Origin: Flavobacterium filum DSM 17961
GTDB lineage: Bacteria > Bacteroidota > Bacteroidia > Flavobacteriales > Flavobacteriaceae
DNA length: 64,000 nt
Assembly (NCBI RefSeq): GCF_000425465.1
Contig: NZ_AUDM01000005.1
Span: forward strand, 62,001-126,000
Direction of reading: 5' to 3'
The first letter of the stretch is position 1, and each line of letters begins with the position of its first letter. The notes under the pieces are model-generated. The model did not search any database, was not told the DNA's origin, and worked only from the letters and a program-made list of their open reading frames with translations. The translations under genes and the position numbers were made by a program. Shown here in pieces: positions 1-9,915 of this stretch.

Positions 1-753
1 GAATTGTTGGATAATATTAATGTATTATATGTTGCTTTAACGCGAGCAGAAGAACAGTTGCACGTAATTTCAAGAATGAATTTAAATAAGAATGGCGAGA
101 TGGTAAAAAGTAATATGACCACTTTTTTCTTGCAGTTTTTAGAAGATAATGGTGAATTTAATCCACAAAAATTAGTGTATGAATGGGGCTCACCTGAACG
201 CATTTCAGTGGAAAGTAAAAAAACAAAACAAACGAAAATTATTCCGGCGATACAAGCTTCTCTACCAATTGACGCCATTAAAATTGCAAAAAGAGAAAGT
301 CAAATGTGGGGAAGCACGACAAAAGAAGCAATTGAATATGGTAATGTGATTCATGCTATTGCGGCACAAATTAAGTCACATTTAGATGTCGTTAAAGCCA
401 CTGAAAAAGCATTAGAAGATGGTTTAATCTCCCTTCACCAAAAAGAAATGGTGTCTGCTGTCATCAAAGATTTAGTTACTCATCCGGAAATAAAAATGTT
501 TTTTGAGGAAAATGTCAAAATTTGGAATGAGCAAACTATTTTACGCAAAGGAATATCAGCCATAAAACCGGATCGCATTGTTTTGCAATCCAACAATAAA
601 GCAATGCTTTTGGATTATAAAACCGGTAAACCGGAACCCAAACATCATAAGCAATTAGCTGAATATGAGGCTACTCTAAAAGAAATGGGTTTTGAAGTGA
701 TAAAAAAGACTTTGGTTTACTTAGGTGATAAAGTTGAAATCGTAAATTTGTAA
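1..753 (+). CDS. AddA/RecB-like helicase-nuclease, C-terminal part (cut by window start)
   Basis: The reading frame is open from base 1, so only the last 250 residues of a larger protein are present. Near the start is [18 protein letters not shown], which is UvrD/RecB helicase motif VI. Later come GNVIHAI and DRIV...LLDYKTGK, the His and Asp...Asp-x-Lys elements of the RecB-family PD-(D/E)XK nuclease. This is the order expected at the end of an AddA-type subunit, which unwinds and trims double-strand DNA ends for recombination. A partner AddB-like protein lies at 3517-6273, separated by kbl and an ompA gene. kbl follows after 16 bp and probably shares the transcript. The N-terminal helicase domains cannot be assessed. 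Confidence 0.85.
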   Translation, partial: ELLDNINVLYVALTRAEEQLHVISRMNLNKNGEMVKSNMTTFFLQFLEDNGEFNPQKLVYEWGSPERISVESKKTKQTKIIPAIQASLPIDAIKIAKRESQMWGSTTKEAIEYGNVIHAIAAQIKSHLDVVKATEKALEDGLISLHQKEMVSAVIKDLVTHPEIKMFFEENVKIWNEQTILRKGISAIKPDRIVLQSNNKAMLLDYKTGKPEPKHHKQLAEYEATLKEMGFEVIKKTLVYLGDKVEIVNL

Positions 754-769
754 AAATAAAAATAGAATC

Positions 770-1963
770 ATGTACGGCAAAATACAACAACATTTGCAAC
801 AAGAGTTGGCAACCATTCAACAAAACGGATTATTTAAAAAAGAACGCATCATCACTTCACCACAAGGAGCGGAAATCACGATTTCAACAGGAGAAAAAGT
901 GTTGAATTTCTGTGCGAACAATTATTTAGGTTTGTCCTCACACCCCGAAGTGATTAAAGCGGCAAAAGATGCTTTAGACACACATGGATTTGGAATGTCA
1001 TCGGTTCGATTTATTTGTGGAACACAAGACATACACAAAGAATTAGAAGCAAAAATTGCATCGTTTTATGGAACAGAAGACACCATTTTATATGCAGCAG
1101 CCTTTGATGCGAATGGTGGCGTTTTTGAACCGTTGTTAGGAGAAGAAGATGCCATTATTTCAGACAGTTTGAACCATGCTTCTATTATTGATGGTGTTCG
1201 TTTGTGTAAAGCAGCTCGCTATCGCTATGAAAACAATAACATGGTAGAATTGGAACAACAGTTAATTAAAGCTAATGAAGAAGGAAGACGTTTCAAATTA
1301 ATTGTAACCGATGGTGTATTTTCGATGGATGGTTTAGTAGCTCCTTTGGATAAAATTTGTGATTTGGCAGAACAATATGATGCAATGGTAATGGTAGATG
1401 AATGTCATGCTGCAGGATTTATCGGTGCTACCGGAAAAGGTACTATGGAAGCTAAAAAGGTAATGGGAAGAGTGGACATCATCACCGGAACATTAGGAAA
1501 AGCATTAGGAGGAGCTATGGGTGGCTACACAACTGCAAAAAAAGAAGTTATTGAAATTTTACGTCAACGTTCAAGACCTTATTTGTTTTCTAATTCGCTA
1601 GCACCATCAATAGTTGGGGCTTCGTTAAAGGTTTTTGAATTGCTAGAAAACGATCATTTTTTGCGAGACAAGTTAGAATGGAACACCGACTACTTTAAAA
1701 AAGGAATGAAAGCCGCCGGTTTTGATATTATTGACGGTGATTCTGCAATTGTTCCTGTGATGTTGTATGACGCAAAATTGTCGCAAACCATGGCAGATGA
1801 GTTGCTCAAAAAAGGGATTTATGTAATCGGATTCTTCTTTCCTGTAGTGCCAAAGGGTAAAGCAAGAATTAGGGTACAACTTTCAGCCGCCCATTCAAAA
1901 GAGCATTTAGATACAGCAATTGAAGCGTTCACTCAAGTAGGTAAAGAGTTGGGAGTAATATAG
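770..1963 (+). CDS. kbl: Glycine C-acetyltransferase (2-amino-3-ketobutyrate CoA ligase)
   Basis: This 397-residue protein has the length of Kbl, a PLP enzyme of the alpha-oxoamine synthase group that joins glycine and acetyl-CoA reversibly in threonine breakdown. Visible signs are [16 protein letters not shown] near the N-terminus, [13 protein letters not shown], the DECHAAG loop (PLP-binding Asp) and [10 protein letters not shown] with the Schiff-base lysine. It lies 16 bp after the AddA-like gene with no promoter of its own visible. No adjacent threonine dehydrogenase gene is present. AONS or KBL-like serine palmitoyltransferases share the fold, but the N-terminal pattern and length fit Kbl best. 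Confidence 0.93.
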   Translation: MYGKIQQHLQQELATIQQNGLFKKERIITSPQGAEITISTGEKVLNFCANNYLGLSSHPEVIKAAKDALDTHGFGMSSVRFICGTQDIHKELEAKIASFYGTEDTILYAAAFDANGGVFEPLLGEEDAIISDSLNHASIIDGVRLCKAARYRYENNNMVELEQQLIKANEEGRRFKLIVTDGVFSMDGLVAPLDKICDLAEQYDAMVMVDECHAAGFIGATGKGTMEAKKVMGRVDIITGTLGKALGGAMGGYTTAKKEVIEILRQRSRPYLFSNSLAPSIVGASLKVFELLENDHFLRDKLEWNTDYFKKGMKAAGFDIIDGDSAIVPVMLYDAKLSQTMADELLKKGIYVIGFFFPVVPKGKARIRVQLSAAHSKEHLDTAIEAFTQVGKELGVI

Positions 1964-2001
1964 TTTAGCAGTATTCTTATTAATATTTTTAACGTATTAT
2001 T

Positions 2002-2031
2002 TTGACATTTACGCAAAATCATGTACTTTTG
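2002..2031 (+). promoter_or_regulatory. Bacteroidota-type promoter for the OmpA gene
   Basis: TTG (2002-2004), a 19-bp spacer and TACTTTTG (2024-2031) match the TTG-N19-TAnnTTTG consensus of the primary sigma factor in Bacteroidota. The expected start site is near 2037, giving a leader of about 30 nt. Confidence 0.8.
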
Positions 2032-2069
2032 CCCCAATTAACAATGTATTGTAATAAAACAAAACAAGT

Positions 2070-3452
2070 ATGAAACATCTTAACAAATTTGTTGTAGCTG
2101 TCTTAATGTTTGCAGGATTAAGTTCTCAAGCACAAGATAAAAATAACCCTTGGGCTTTCTCCTTTGGGGTTAATGCTGTTGACGGTGGTAGAGTAAGTGC
2201 CGCTGAAAGTATTAAAAATCAGTTTTCTGAGTATTTTAATGCTAATGATAATTGGAGCGTTGTTCCTTCTGTATCCTATTTTGGTGTATCAAGATATGTA
2301 GGTGACAATTTCTCTTTTGGTGTAACAGGTTCATTTAACAAAATTGAAAAATTTGTTGGTCCTAAATTTGACGGTGACTATGTAGTAGCTAAAACAGATT
2401 TAGCTTATTATGGTATCGATGGGGTTATCAACTACAGTTTTGGAACTTTTGTTAAATATTTTGAGCCAACTGCTCACATTGGTGGAGGTTATACTTTCTT
2501 AGGTGATAACAGTGCCGGAACAGTTAATGGAGGTCTTGGTTTAAACATTTGGTTCTCTGAAACTGTTGGTTTGTCTTTACGTTCAACTTACAAACATTCG
2601 TTTGAAGATGACAGAACGGTTATGCCAACTCACATGCAACATTTTGCTGGTCTTACTTTCAAATTTGGAGGTAAAGATACAGACGGTGACGGAATTTATG
2701 ACAAAGATGATGCTTGTCCAGAAGTTCCTGGTTTAAAACAATACAATGGTTGTCCTGATACAGACGGTGACGGAATTATTGACGGTAACGACGCTTGTCC
2801 TGATACATTTGGTTTAGCTGAATTCCAAGGTTGTCCTGATACTGATGGTGACGGAATTGCTGATAAAGATGATGCTTGTCCAGAAGTTGCTGGTCCAAAA
2901 GCATTAAACGGATGTCCAGATAAAGATGGAGACGGAATTGCAGACAAAGATGATAACTGTCCAGAAGTAAAAGGACCTAAAGAAAATAAAGGTTGTCCAT
3001 GGCCAGATAGAGATGGAGACGGTGTGTTAGATAAAGATGACAAATGTCCAGACGTTAAAGGAACAGTTGCTAATAACGGTTGTCCAGAAGTAACTGAGGA
3101 AGTAGTGAAAAAATTAAATGATTTCGCTAAGTCAATCTTATTTGATACCGGAAAATCTACTATCAAAGCTTCTTCATTCGAAACGTTAGCATCAATTAAA
3201 AATGTAATGAATGAGTACCCAAGTGCTAAATTTAGAATTGAAGGTCACACAGACAATACAGGTAAATTAGCTACTAACGAAAGACTTTCCAAAGAAAGAG
3301 CTGCTGCAGTTAAAGATTATTTAATTGCTAACGGAGTTGATGCTTCAAGATTAGAGTCTGAAGGTTATGGTCCATCTAAACCAGTTGCAGATAACAAAAC
3401 TGCTGCTGGAAGAGCTCAAAACAGAAGAACTGAAGTTGTTGTGATTAAATAA
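2070..3452 (+). CDS. OmpA-family outer-membrane protein with TSP3 calcium-binding repeats
   Basis: This 460-residue protein has a signal peptide ending near SSQAQ, then a beta-rich N-terminal barrel (about residues 22-200) with alternating aromatic strands. From about 203 to 345 there are roughly six thrombospondin type-3-like repeats of the form DxDGDGIxDxxDxCP, which bind calcium in known members. The C-terminal OmpA domain (about 350-460) holds [11 protein letters not shown] and [11 protein letters not shown] and ends NRRTEVVV, the peptidoglycan-binding signature. It is likely an abundant protein tethering the outer membrane to the wall. It has a strong promoter and a strong terminator, so it is probably monocistronic. 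Confidence 0.93.
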   Translation: MKHLNKFVVAVLMFAGLSSQAQDKNNPWAFSFGVNAVDGGRVSAAESIKNQFSEYFNANDNWSVVPSVSYFGVSRYVGDNFSFGVTGSFNKIEKFVGPKFDGDYVVAKTDLAYYGIDGVINYSFGTFVKYFEPTAHIGGGYTFLGDNSAGTVNGGLGLNIWFSETVGLSLRSTYKHSFEDDRTVMPTHMQHFAGLTFKFGGKDTDGDGIYDKDDACPEVPGLKQYNGCPDTDGDGIIDGNDACPDTFGLAEFQGCPDTDGDGIADKDDACPEVAGPKALNGCPDKDGDGIADKDDNCPEVKGPKENKGCPWPDRDGDGVLDKDDKCPDVKGTVANNGCPEVTEEVVKKLNDFAKSILFDTGKSTIKASSFETLASIKNVMNEYPSAKFRIEGHTDNTGKLATNERLSKERAAAVKDYLIANGVDASRLESEGYGPSKPVADNKTAAGRAQNRRTEVVVIK

Positions 3453-3475
3453 CAAATTTCAAAAAATAAATACAG

Positions 3476-3508
3476 AAACGCTCCGAATTTTCGGAGCGTT
3501 TTTTTATT
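3476..3508 (+). terminator. Rho-independent terminator after the OmpA gene
   Basis: A 12-bp perfect stem (AAACGCTCCGAA with its complement) and a 2-nt loop are followed by a T run. It lies 23 bp after the stop codon. Confidence 0.92.
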
Positions 3509-3516
3509 TTTATAAC

Positions 3517-6273
3517 ATGAAGCCAAATTCTTTTATAGCACAAGTTGCCTCCTATATTTTAGAACATCATCTCGGTTCAACAGAAGAGCTGACAGTAGTT
3601 TTGCCAAACAAAAGAGCAAAAGTGTTTCTTTTGGAAGCCATTAAACAAAATACGGAGCAACCTATTTTTGCTCCAAATATTGTAAGTGTTGAGGAATTTG
3701 TTCAAGACTTGGCAGGCATTCGTTCTATTGATACTATTGCTTTGTTGTTTGAGTTTTATGAGGTTTACCTATCGTTAACACCTGAACAAGAACAGCAAAC
3801 CTTTGAACTTTTTTCCAACTGGGCTAAAACACTTTTACAGGATTTTAATGAAATTGATCGCTATTTAATTGAACCCAATCATGTTTTTTCCTATTTAAAA
3901 GAAATTGAAGCCATTAAAAGATGGAATTTAGAACCCAATAGCAAAACGACTTTAGTAGATAATTATCTTTTGTTTTGGGATAAAATGCCTATTTATTATG
4001 ATGCGTTTTACAAATTTCTGCTAAAAAAAGGAGTGGGTTACCAAGGCTTAATTTATAGAGAAGCGGTTGAAAATCTTCATCATTATACTAATTCATTTTC
4101 CGGGTTCTTATTATTTGCTGGATTTAATGCATTAAATCAAGCGGAAGAAAAAATAATCCAACATTTATTGGCTGAAAACAAAGCAAAAGTATTTTGGGAT
4201 ACTGATGTCACTTTTTTAAACGATCCGTTTCATGATGCAGGATTATTTGCCAGAAAAATTAAAAAGAATTGGTCATATTATCATTCGCATCCTTATGAAT
4301 GGTTGGTTGATGAGTTCTCAAAAACCAAAAACATAAATGTTATCGGCACGCCAAAAACAGTTGGTCAAGCTAAACTGGCCGGACATATCATTGAAAACAT
4401 TAGCAAAGAACAGCCAATTGATAAAATAGCGTTGGTTTTAGGAGACGAAAATGTGCTGATTCCTGCATTAAATGCTTTACCGGCTTCCGTTCGTCATTTG
4501 AATATCACTATGGGTTATTCTGCTGTAAATAATCCAATTCAATTGTTGATTTCAAGGTTGTTTAAAATGCATTTAAATGCTTTTCAACGAAGCGAATCAA
4601 ATTATGTTTTCTACTATAAAGATGTGATTGAAGTACTTCAAAACCCGTATGTTGAACCTTTTGCAAATGCCAAAAATGTTGCTGATAAAATCAACCGGAA
4701 CAATATTAGCTTTATTCCTTATACTAAGTTAATGACTTTAAAGAAACAAAGTAATCCCTATTTTGAGTTGTTATTTCAAAAATGGGATGTTTCTCCAGCC
4801 ATTATTTTAAATAGAATAACCGATATTTTATTAACTATTAAACAGTTATTATCGGAAACAGAAGAGAATAATTCCATTGCAAATGCATTTGTGTACGCAG
4901 TTTTTAAAGTGATTAATAAACTGAAATCGTATTGCCAAAATCATTCAACGGTTACCACCATTGAAGGTTTGTATGCTATTTATAAAGAAGTTATTGATTT
5001 AGCCGAAGTTTCTTTTGAAGGAGAACCATTGCAAGGCTTACAAATAATGGGCGTTTTAGAAAGCAGGGTCTTGGATTTTGATACCGTCATCATTACCTCG
5101 ATGAACGAAGGCGTCTTTCCTGCAGGAAAAACACAAAATTCCTATATTCCTTTAGATGTAAAAAGAGAATTAGGCTTACCAACACACAAAGAAAAAGACG
5201 CTATTTATACGTATCATTTTTATCATTTATTACTTCGGGCTAAAACCATTTATTTATTGTATAACACTGAATCAGATGGTTTAGACGGTGGAGAAAAAAG
5301 CCGATTCATCACTCAATTAGAGGTAGAAAAACAACCGAATCATCATCTAACGCACGAAATTTTTAATGCTTTTTTACCTGAAAAAGCTCATCAAGAACTA
5401 AGGATTGAAAAATCACCTTTGGTGATGAAAAGATTGTCTGAAATGGCGGAAAATGGTTTTTCGCCTTCCACATTGACTACTTACATTCGAAATCCAATCC
5501 AATTTTATTTTCAACGGATATTACGCATTTCGGAAGTGGATGAAGTTGAAGAGAATATTGCAGTAAATACGCTAGGAACGATTATTCATGGTGCATTAGA
5601 GCAACTTTATCGACCCTATTGTAATACGCTATTACATCACGCAGCAATTGATGAAATGTTGCAACGGTTGAATGATGAAGTAGTAGTACAATTCAAAAAA
5701 GAATACAAAGAAGGCGAAATTTCAAAAGGCAAAAACCTATTGGCTTTTGAAGTAGCAAAACGAAATATTTATAATTTTTTACAACTTGAAAAAAAATGTT
5801 TAAACGATGGTGATGAGGTGGAAGTTTTGTTTTTAGAACAAAATTTTGAACAATTGCTTGAAGATGAACGATTGCCGTTTCCGGTAAAAATTAAAGGAAA
5901 TGTAGACAGAATTGAGCGTAGAAACGGGATGCTCAGGATTATTGATTATAAAACCGGAAAAGTAGAACAACAAGGCGTTAGTATTTCTTCTTGGGACGGC
6001 TTAACGCAAGAGATTAAACACGATAAAATCATTCAATTATTGTGTTATGCGTTTATGGTGCAATCCGTCTTTCCGAATGAAGAAATGGAAGTCGGTATTC
6101 TTTCTTTTAAAAATCTTAAAAGTGGTTTCATGCCTTTTCAAATAAAAATTGGAAAAGATGTTATAGCAAATACAATAGATTCAACAATTTTAGACGAGTT
6201 TATCACGGAAATAATTCAGTTGCTGAATGAAATTTTAAATGTTGAATTATCTTTTGAAGAGAAAATTTTATAA
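3517..6273 (+). CDS. AddB-like PD-(D/E)XK nuclease
   Basis: This 918-residue protein begins TVVLPNKRAKVFLLEAI, the degenerate nucleotide-binding N-terminus of AddB-type subunits. The central part has the inactive helicase fold (VLESRVLDFDTVIITSMNEG...). The C-terminus carries the RecB-family nuclease: IIHGALEQLY, GNVDRIER and RIIDYKTGK. With the AddA-like protein at 1-753 it probably forms a double-strand-break resection complex. Bacillus AddB coordinates an iron-sulfur cluster whose first Cys lies in an SPSxLxxYxxCP motif. Here the motif reads SPSTLTTYIRNPIQF, with Asn instead of Cys, so the cluster is probably absent. The ATG lies 9 bp after the ompA terminator T run. The stop overlaps an A+T-rich palindrome (6267-6294) shared with the convergent hydrolase gene. 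Confidence 0.85.
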   Translation: MKPNSFIAQVASYILEHHLGSTEELTVVLPNKRAKVFLLEAIKQNTEQPIFAPNIVSVEEFVQDLAGIRSIDTIALLFEFYEVYLSLTPEQEQQTFELFSNWAKTLLQDFNEIDRYLIEPNHVFSYLKEIEAIKRWNLEPNSKTTLVDNYLLFWDKMPIYYDAFYKFLLKKGVGYQGLIYREAVENLHHYTNSFSGFLLFAGFNALNQAEEKIIQHLLAENKAKVFWDTDVTFLNDPFHDAGLFARKIKKNWSYYHSHPYEWLVDEFSKTKNINVIGTPKTVGQAKLAGHIIENISKEQPIDKIALVLGDENVLIPALNALPASVRHLNITMGYSAVNNPIQLLISRLFKMHLNAFQRSESNYVFYYKDVIEVLQNPYVEPFANAKNVADKINRNNISFIPYTKLMTLKKQSNPYFELLFQKWDVSPAIILNRITDILLTIKQLLSETEENNSIANAFVYAVFKVINKLKSYCQNHSTVTTIEGLYAIYKEVIDLAEVSFEGEPLQGLQIMGVLESRVLDFDTVIITSMNEGVFPAGKTQNSYIPLDVKRELGLPTHKEKDAIYTYHFYHLLLRAKTIYLLYNTESDGLDGGEKSRFITQLEVEKQPNHHLTHEIFNAFLPEKAHQELRIEKSPLVMKRLSEMAENGFSPSTLTTYIRNPIQFYFQRILRISEVDEVEENIAVNTLGTIIHGALEQLYRPYCNTLLHHAAIDEMLQRLNDEVVVQFKKEYKEGEISKGKNLLAFEVAKRNIYNFLQLEKKCLNDGDEVEVLFLEQNFEQLLEDERLPFPVKIKGNVDRIERRNGMLRIIDYKTGKVEQQGVSISSWDGLTQEIKHDKIIQLLCYAFMVQSVFPNEEMEVGILSFKNLKSGFMPFQIKIGKDVIANTIDSTILDEFITEIIQLLNEILNVELSFEEKIL

Positions 6274-6276
6274 AGA

Positions 6277-7059
6277 TTAGATTTTCTTTATAAATCCAAG
6301 TAAAATCGTTTTCAACTCTTTTTCATTTTCAATATGACTCATGTGTCCGTCCGGGAAAGTAACCAATTCTACTTTGGTGTTTTCAATTTGATCCAAACTG
6401 TCTTCATAGTTTAAAACCCCGTCTTTTTTTCCTAAAATCAACAGCATCGGATACGGAGCAAAATGAAGAATCACTTCTCTGTCTTTTCTGATTTTCATGC
6501 CCTCTAATGCGGCAACAATACCTTGAAGAGGTGTTTTTAATGCTTCTTCACGAACAGTTTCTATGATTTCTTCCAATCGTTCTCGGTTGTCTTCACTAAA
6601 TAAATTCCCGATAGACATGCGGACAAAAGCTGTATAATTTTGTTTTACTGCTGCAATCGCACGGTCTCTATTGGCTTTTCTTTCCTCACTATCTGCTCGT
6701 GAAGTAGAATTAAGTAAAACCAACCCTTTCATGCTCTCCGGATACAATTCGGAGAAAGCCAATGCCACATATCCACCCATTGAATGCCCGATAAAAATTG
6801 CTTTTCTGATTTTAAGGTCGTGTAAAACCGCATGTACCATGTCTGCTTGGTCTTCCATGGTGTGAATGTAACCTAAACATTCTGTTTCGCCGTGTCCTAG
6901 TAAATCAATTGCAATAACCCGGTGTTTTTTTGAAAATTCAGGAATATAGGTTTTCCACATCGATAGATTTTCTAAAAAACCATGCAACAAAACAATTGCC
7001 GTACCTTTTCCGGTATCAGTATAGTTGATTTTGGTGTTTTTGTAGAGGATGGTTTTCAA
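6277..7059 (-). CDS. Alpha/beta-fold hydrolase
   Basis: The 260 residues show the alpha/beta hydrolase order: the oxyanion-loop motif VLLHGFLENLSMW, the nucleophile elbow GHSMGG (Ser), a late acidic residue in LLILGKKDGVL, and the catalytic His in FPDGHMSHIENE. There is no signal peptide, so it is cytoplasmic. The family covers esterases, epoxide hydrolases and C-C hydrolases, and the substrate cannot be read from sequence. It is convergent with the AddB-like gene, with only 3 bp between the stops. Confidence 0.88.
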   Translation of the reverse strand: MKTILYKNTKINYTDTGKGTAIVLLHGFLENLSMWKTYIPEFSKKHRVIAIDLLGHGETECLGYIHTMEDQADMVHAVLHDLKIRKAIFIGHSMGGYVALAFSELYPESMKGLVLLNSTSRADSEERKANRDRAIAAVKQNYTAFVRMSIGNLFSEDNRERLEEIIETVREEALKTPLQGIVAALEGMKIRKDREVILHFAPYPMLLILGKKDGVLNYEDSLDQIENTKVELVTFPDGHMSHIENEKELKTILLGFIKKI

Positions 7060-7119
7060 TTTTGACTATTTGAATTGTATTTTAAACTAAAGTTAATTTG
7101 ATAGTTAAATTCAAAATCT

Positions 7120-8013
7120 TTAAATCTTAAAATTATTTAGTTTACTTGAAATGTTTTCTGGAATATGTGGATTGGATAGTATGTCGTTTTTCCAAATGTT
7201 AAATGTAGTATCAAATCTCTTAGGGTTTTTTTTAACAATTTCTATTGTGCTAATAATTAATTTTTCAAGTACCACACTAATATCTAAAAAACGAGGATTT
7301 ATTATTTTGGTATTTCCAACAACCAATCTATTTAACTCATTAAAATAAATATCCAAATGTATTGGATTTGTGTAAGCTGAATTATGAATTGACATTAGGT
7401 GTTGATATTCATTACTTTTAAACTTTTCATAATGAATTTCAACAGCTAAACGTGTTAAACTTAGAGTTAGAATTTCAGAACTAGTATTTCGAATGTTATT
7501 TTCAGCTAAAATTCTAATATATTTAGATTTACCTTCAAGATTTGGCTTCAGTTTTGTTATAGTTGATATGACTTCAGAATTTGTGTTTTGTAAAGTTTTA
7601 GAAAGTTCATCCTTTAAATAAATGCCATAGTTTTCCGCAAATCTTTCATCAAAAAAAGATTTGTTTTGGGGTAAGTAATCTTTTGGTATATTATCTTTTA
7701 TTGTCAAAGTTAATTTTTTGAAATTTCCATAATTGTCAATATCAATAAAATACACTATTTCATAGTTACTAATTTCAAATAATTTTCTCAAGGAATATTC
7801 TTTCATCAAATATTGATATAATTTTATAGGTTCTGTTTTAAATAGTAACCATCTATTATATTTAGAATCTTTATCCACCCACAACATCAAATAATCAGAA
7901 CCATTGTCGTCGTAAAAATGAGATAAAAAAGGGCCTTCAAAAACCAAAAAATCACCTTTTTTGTTTAATGTAAAATCAAGTTTTTCTATTGTTAATCCTT
8001 TTATTTTTTCCAT
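7120..8013 (-). CDS. Uncharacterised protein (second gene of a two-gene unit)
   Basis: This 297-residue soluble protein has no signal peptide or membrane segment. The N-terminal half (about 1-110) is beta-rich and contains GPFLSHFYDDNGSDYLMLW and NRWLLFKTEP. The second half (about 115-290) looks helical. I recall a similar N-terminal pattern in uncharacterised bacterial proteins (possibly the DUF6575 group), but that memory is weak. The gene starts 4 bp after the 139-residue gene upstream, so the two are almost certainly cotranscribed. Both are visibly more A+T-rich than the flanking genes, which suggests recent acquisition. No function is assigned. Confidence 0.75.
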   Translation of the reverse strand: MEKIKGLTIEKLDFTLNKKGDFLVFEGPFLSHFYDDNGSDYLMLWVDKDSKYNRWLLFKTEPIKLYQYLMKEYSLRKLFEISNYEIVYFIDIDNYGNFKKLTLTIKDNIPKDYLPQNKSFFDERFAENYGIYLKDELSKTLQNTNSEVISTITKLKPNLEGKSKYIRILAENNIRNTSSEILTLSLTRLAVEIHYEKFKSNEYQHLMSIHNSAYTNPIHLDIYFNELNRLVVGNTKIINPRFLDISVVLEKLIISTIEIVKKNPKRFDTTFNIWKNDILSNPHIPENISSKLNNFKI

Positions 8014-8017
8014 AAGT

Positions 8018-8437
8018 TTACAAAAGACTTATTATTTTAAATTTAAGTTGAAAATTATGATTTTTTACATGATGATAATTAAAATGTCCATTTTGATCAG
8101 TTAAACCACAAACACCATCATTTTCTTCTATATTTCCAAATGCAATATGTGTACCAAATCTTTTTTTAGCATTTTTAATAAATCCATTAAGATAGTTAAA
8201 ATGATTTCTGCTATTTTCTTCTGTATCATGGAAAGATAATGCAAAATATTCACATTTTTTAATGTCGGATTTATTATTCAAAATACTTGGATTTTTGTCA
8301 GCTTGTGCTTTAAAATTATTCTTATCATTAATGTTCTCAAAAACCCATCTATAACAATTAATTTTTTTGGAATAATAATCTAAAGGAGGGCAACTTTTTT
8401 CTAACAATTCAATTTCACTTTTATAATAAAAATCCAT
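8018..8437 (-). CDS. Uncharacterised small protein (first gene of a two-gene unit)
   Basis: This 139-residue protein has no signal peptide. Features are a CPPLDYY segment near residue 16, two NxxNF/KNP-like stretches, a central YFALSFHDTEENSRNHF segment, and a C-terminal VCGLTDQNGHFNYHH with several histidines. The Cys/His content hints at metal binding, but no known motif is complete. It is the promoter-proximal member of the pair with the gene at 7120-8013. No function is assigned. Confidence 0.72.
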   Translation of the reverse strand: MDFYYKSEIELLEKSCPPLDYYSKKINCYRWVFENINDKNNFKAQADKNPSILNNKSDIKKCEYFALSFHDTEENSRNHFNYLNGFIKNAKKRFGTHIAFGNIEENDGVCGLTDQNGHFNYHHVKNHNFQLKFKIISLL

Positions 8438-8500
8438 AATTTAAATTAAAAATATCCATAAAAATAATATTATACTTTTAAAACACCATTATAATTTATT

Positions 8501-9793
8501 TTATTTATTCATTAAAGATTCAATCTCTTCCACTTCAATCGGAATATTCCGCATCAAGTTAAAGGGTTCGCCTGTTTTTTGAATCACCATATCGTCTTCA
8601 ATACGAATACCAAAACCTTCTGCCGGAATATAAATTCCCGGTTCTACTGTAAAAACCATATTGGCTTGCATCGGTTCGTGCAACAATCCGTAGTCGTGCG
8701 TATCCAATCCCAAATGATGTGAAGTGCCGTGCATGAAATATTTTTTATAAGCCGGCCATTCCGGATTTTCGTTTTGCACATCAGCTTTATCTAAAAGGCC
8801 CAAACCTAACAATTCTGAAGTCATGATTTTCCCAACTTCCACATGGTATTCTTTCCATAATGTGCCGGGAACCAACATTTTTGTAGCTTCGTTTTTCACA
8901 CGTAAAACGGCATTATACACTTCTTTTTGTCTTTCGGTAAAACGACCGGAAACCGGAATCATTCGTGTCATATCACTAGAATAATTCGCATATTCGGCAC
9001 CTACATCTAACAAAATTAAATCGCCTGCTTTGCATTGTTGATTGTTTTCAATGTAATGCAACACGTTTGCATTGTTACCCGAAGCAATAATGGGTGTGTA
9101 AGCAAATCCTTTGGAACGATTGCGTAAAAATTCATGAGCAAATTCGGCTTCAATTTCATATTCCATTACGTTCGGTTTCACAAAAGACAACACTCTTCTG
9201 AACCCTTTTTCGGTAATATCACACGCTTTTTGCAGCAAATCAATTTCTTCGCTTTCCTTTACAGAACGTAAACGTTGTAAAATCGGATTGCTTTTTTCCA
9301 CTTTGTGAGCCGGATAGTTTTCTTTCCACCATTTGATAAAACGAGCTTCTCGTGTTTCAGTTTCAATAGTGGCTCGATAATGTTCATTGGTGTTGATATA
9401 CATGGTATCGGCATACGCCATCACTTCTTTTAAAACTTTATGAAAATCGGTCAACCAATACACGGTTTTGATGCCTGAAACTTCAAACGCACGTTCTTTG
9501 GTTAATTTTTCACCTTCCCAAACCGCAATGTGTTCGTTGGTTTCGCGTAGAAATAAAATTTCCTTTAAATGCTGATAAGGGGCATCAGGAAACAACAACA
9601 AAATGCTTTCTTCTTGATCAACACCAGATAAATAAAGAATATCTCGATGTTGAGCAAACGGCAAAGTAGTATCAGCACTCACCGGATAATTATCATTGGA
9701 ATTAAAAACTGCAACACTATTTGGCTTCATTTGAGCCGTGAATTTTGCTCTGTTTTTGATGTATAAATTGCGATCGATTGGATGGTATTTCAT
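8501..9793 (-). CDS. pepP: Xaa-Pro aminopeptidase (M24B family)
   Basis: With the start at MKYHPIDRNLY the protein is 430 residues. The upstream in-frame Met adds 12 unlikely residues. The N-terminal creatinase-like domain precedes an M24 'pita-bread' domain. Its dinuclear metal ligands are visible: Asp in LLDVGAEY, Asp in SSDMTRMIPVSG, His in GTSHHLGLDTHDYG, Glu in FTVEPGIYI and Glu in IRIEDDMVI. It removes N-terminal residues preceding proline in the cytoplasm. It is transcribed away from the BNR-repeat gene at 9916. Confidence 0.92.
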   Translation of the reverse strand: MKYHPIDRNLYIKNRAKFTAQMKPNSVAVFNSNDNYPVSADTTLPFAQHRDILYLSGVDQEESILLLFPDAPYQHLKEILFLRETNEHIAVWEGEKLTKERAFEVSGIKTVYWLTDFHKVLKEVMAYADTMYINTNEHYRATIETETREARFIKWWKENYPAHKVEKSNPILQRLRSVKESEEIDLLQKACDITEKGFRRVLSFVKPNVMEYEIEAEFAHEFLRNRSKGFAYTPIIASGNNANVLHYIENNQQCKAGDLILLDVGAEYANYSSDMTRMIPVSGRFTERQKEVYNAVLRVKNEATKMLVPGTLWKEYHVEVGKIMTSELLGLGLLDKADVQNENPEWPAYKKYFMHGTSHHLGLDTHDYGLLHEPMQANMVFTVEPGIYIPAEGFGIRIEDDMVIQKTGEPFNLMRNIPIEVEEIESLMNK

Positions 9794-9866
9794 GGTATGA
9801 AAATAAAAATTAGTTATCAAAAATAGCAAGAATCACCCAAACCGCTGTTAATCCTTTACTAAAATT

Positions 9867-9896
9867 TTGCGAACCGATTAGATATTGCTACATTTC
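9867..9896 (+). promoter_or_regulatory. Probable promoter for the BNR-repeat gene
   Basis: TTG (9867-9869), 19-bp spacer, TACATTTC (9889-9896). This is a good match to TTG-N19-TAnnTTTG except for the last base. The start codon follows 19 bp later. Confidence 0.5.
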
Positions 9897-9915
9897 CACT
9901 TTAAAATCTTCAAGG

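Noticed and set aside
2696-3166. 156-residue frame on the minus strand inside the OmpA gene
   Set aside because: Its repetitive Ser/Pro/Gly sequence is the antisense image of the TSP3 repeats. There is no promoter or family match.
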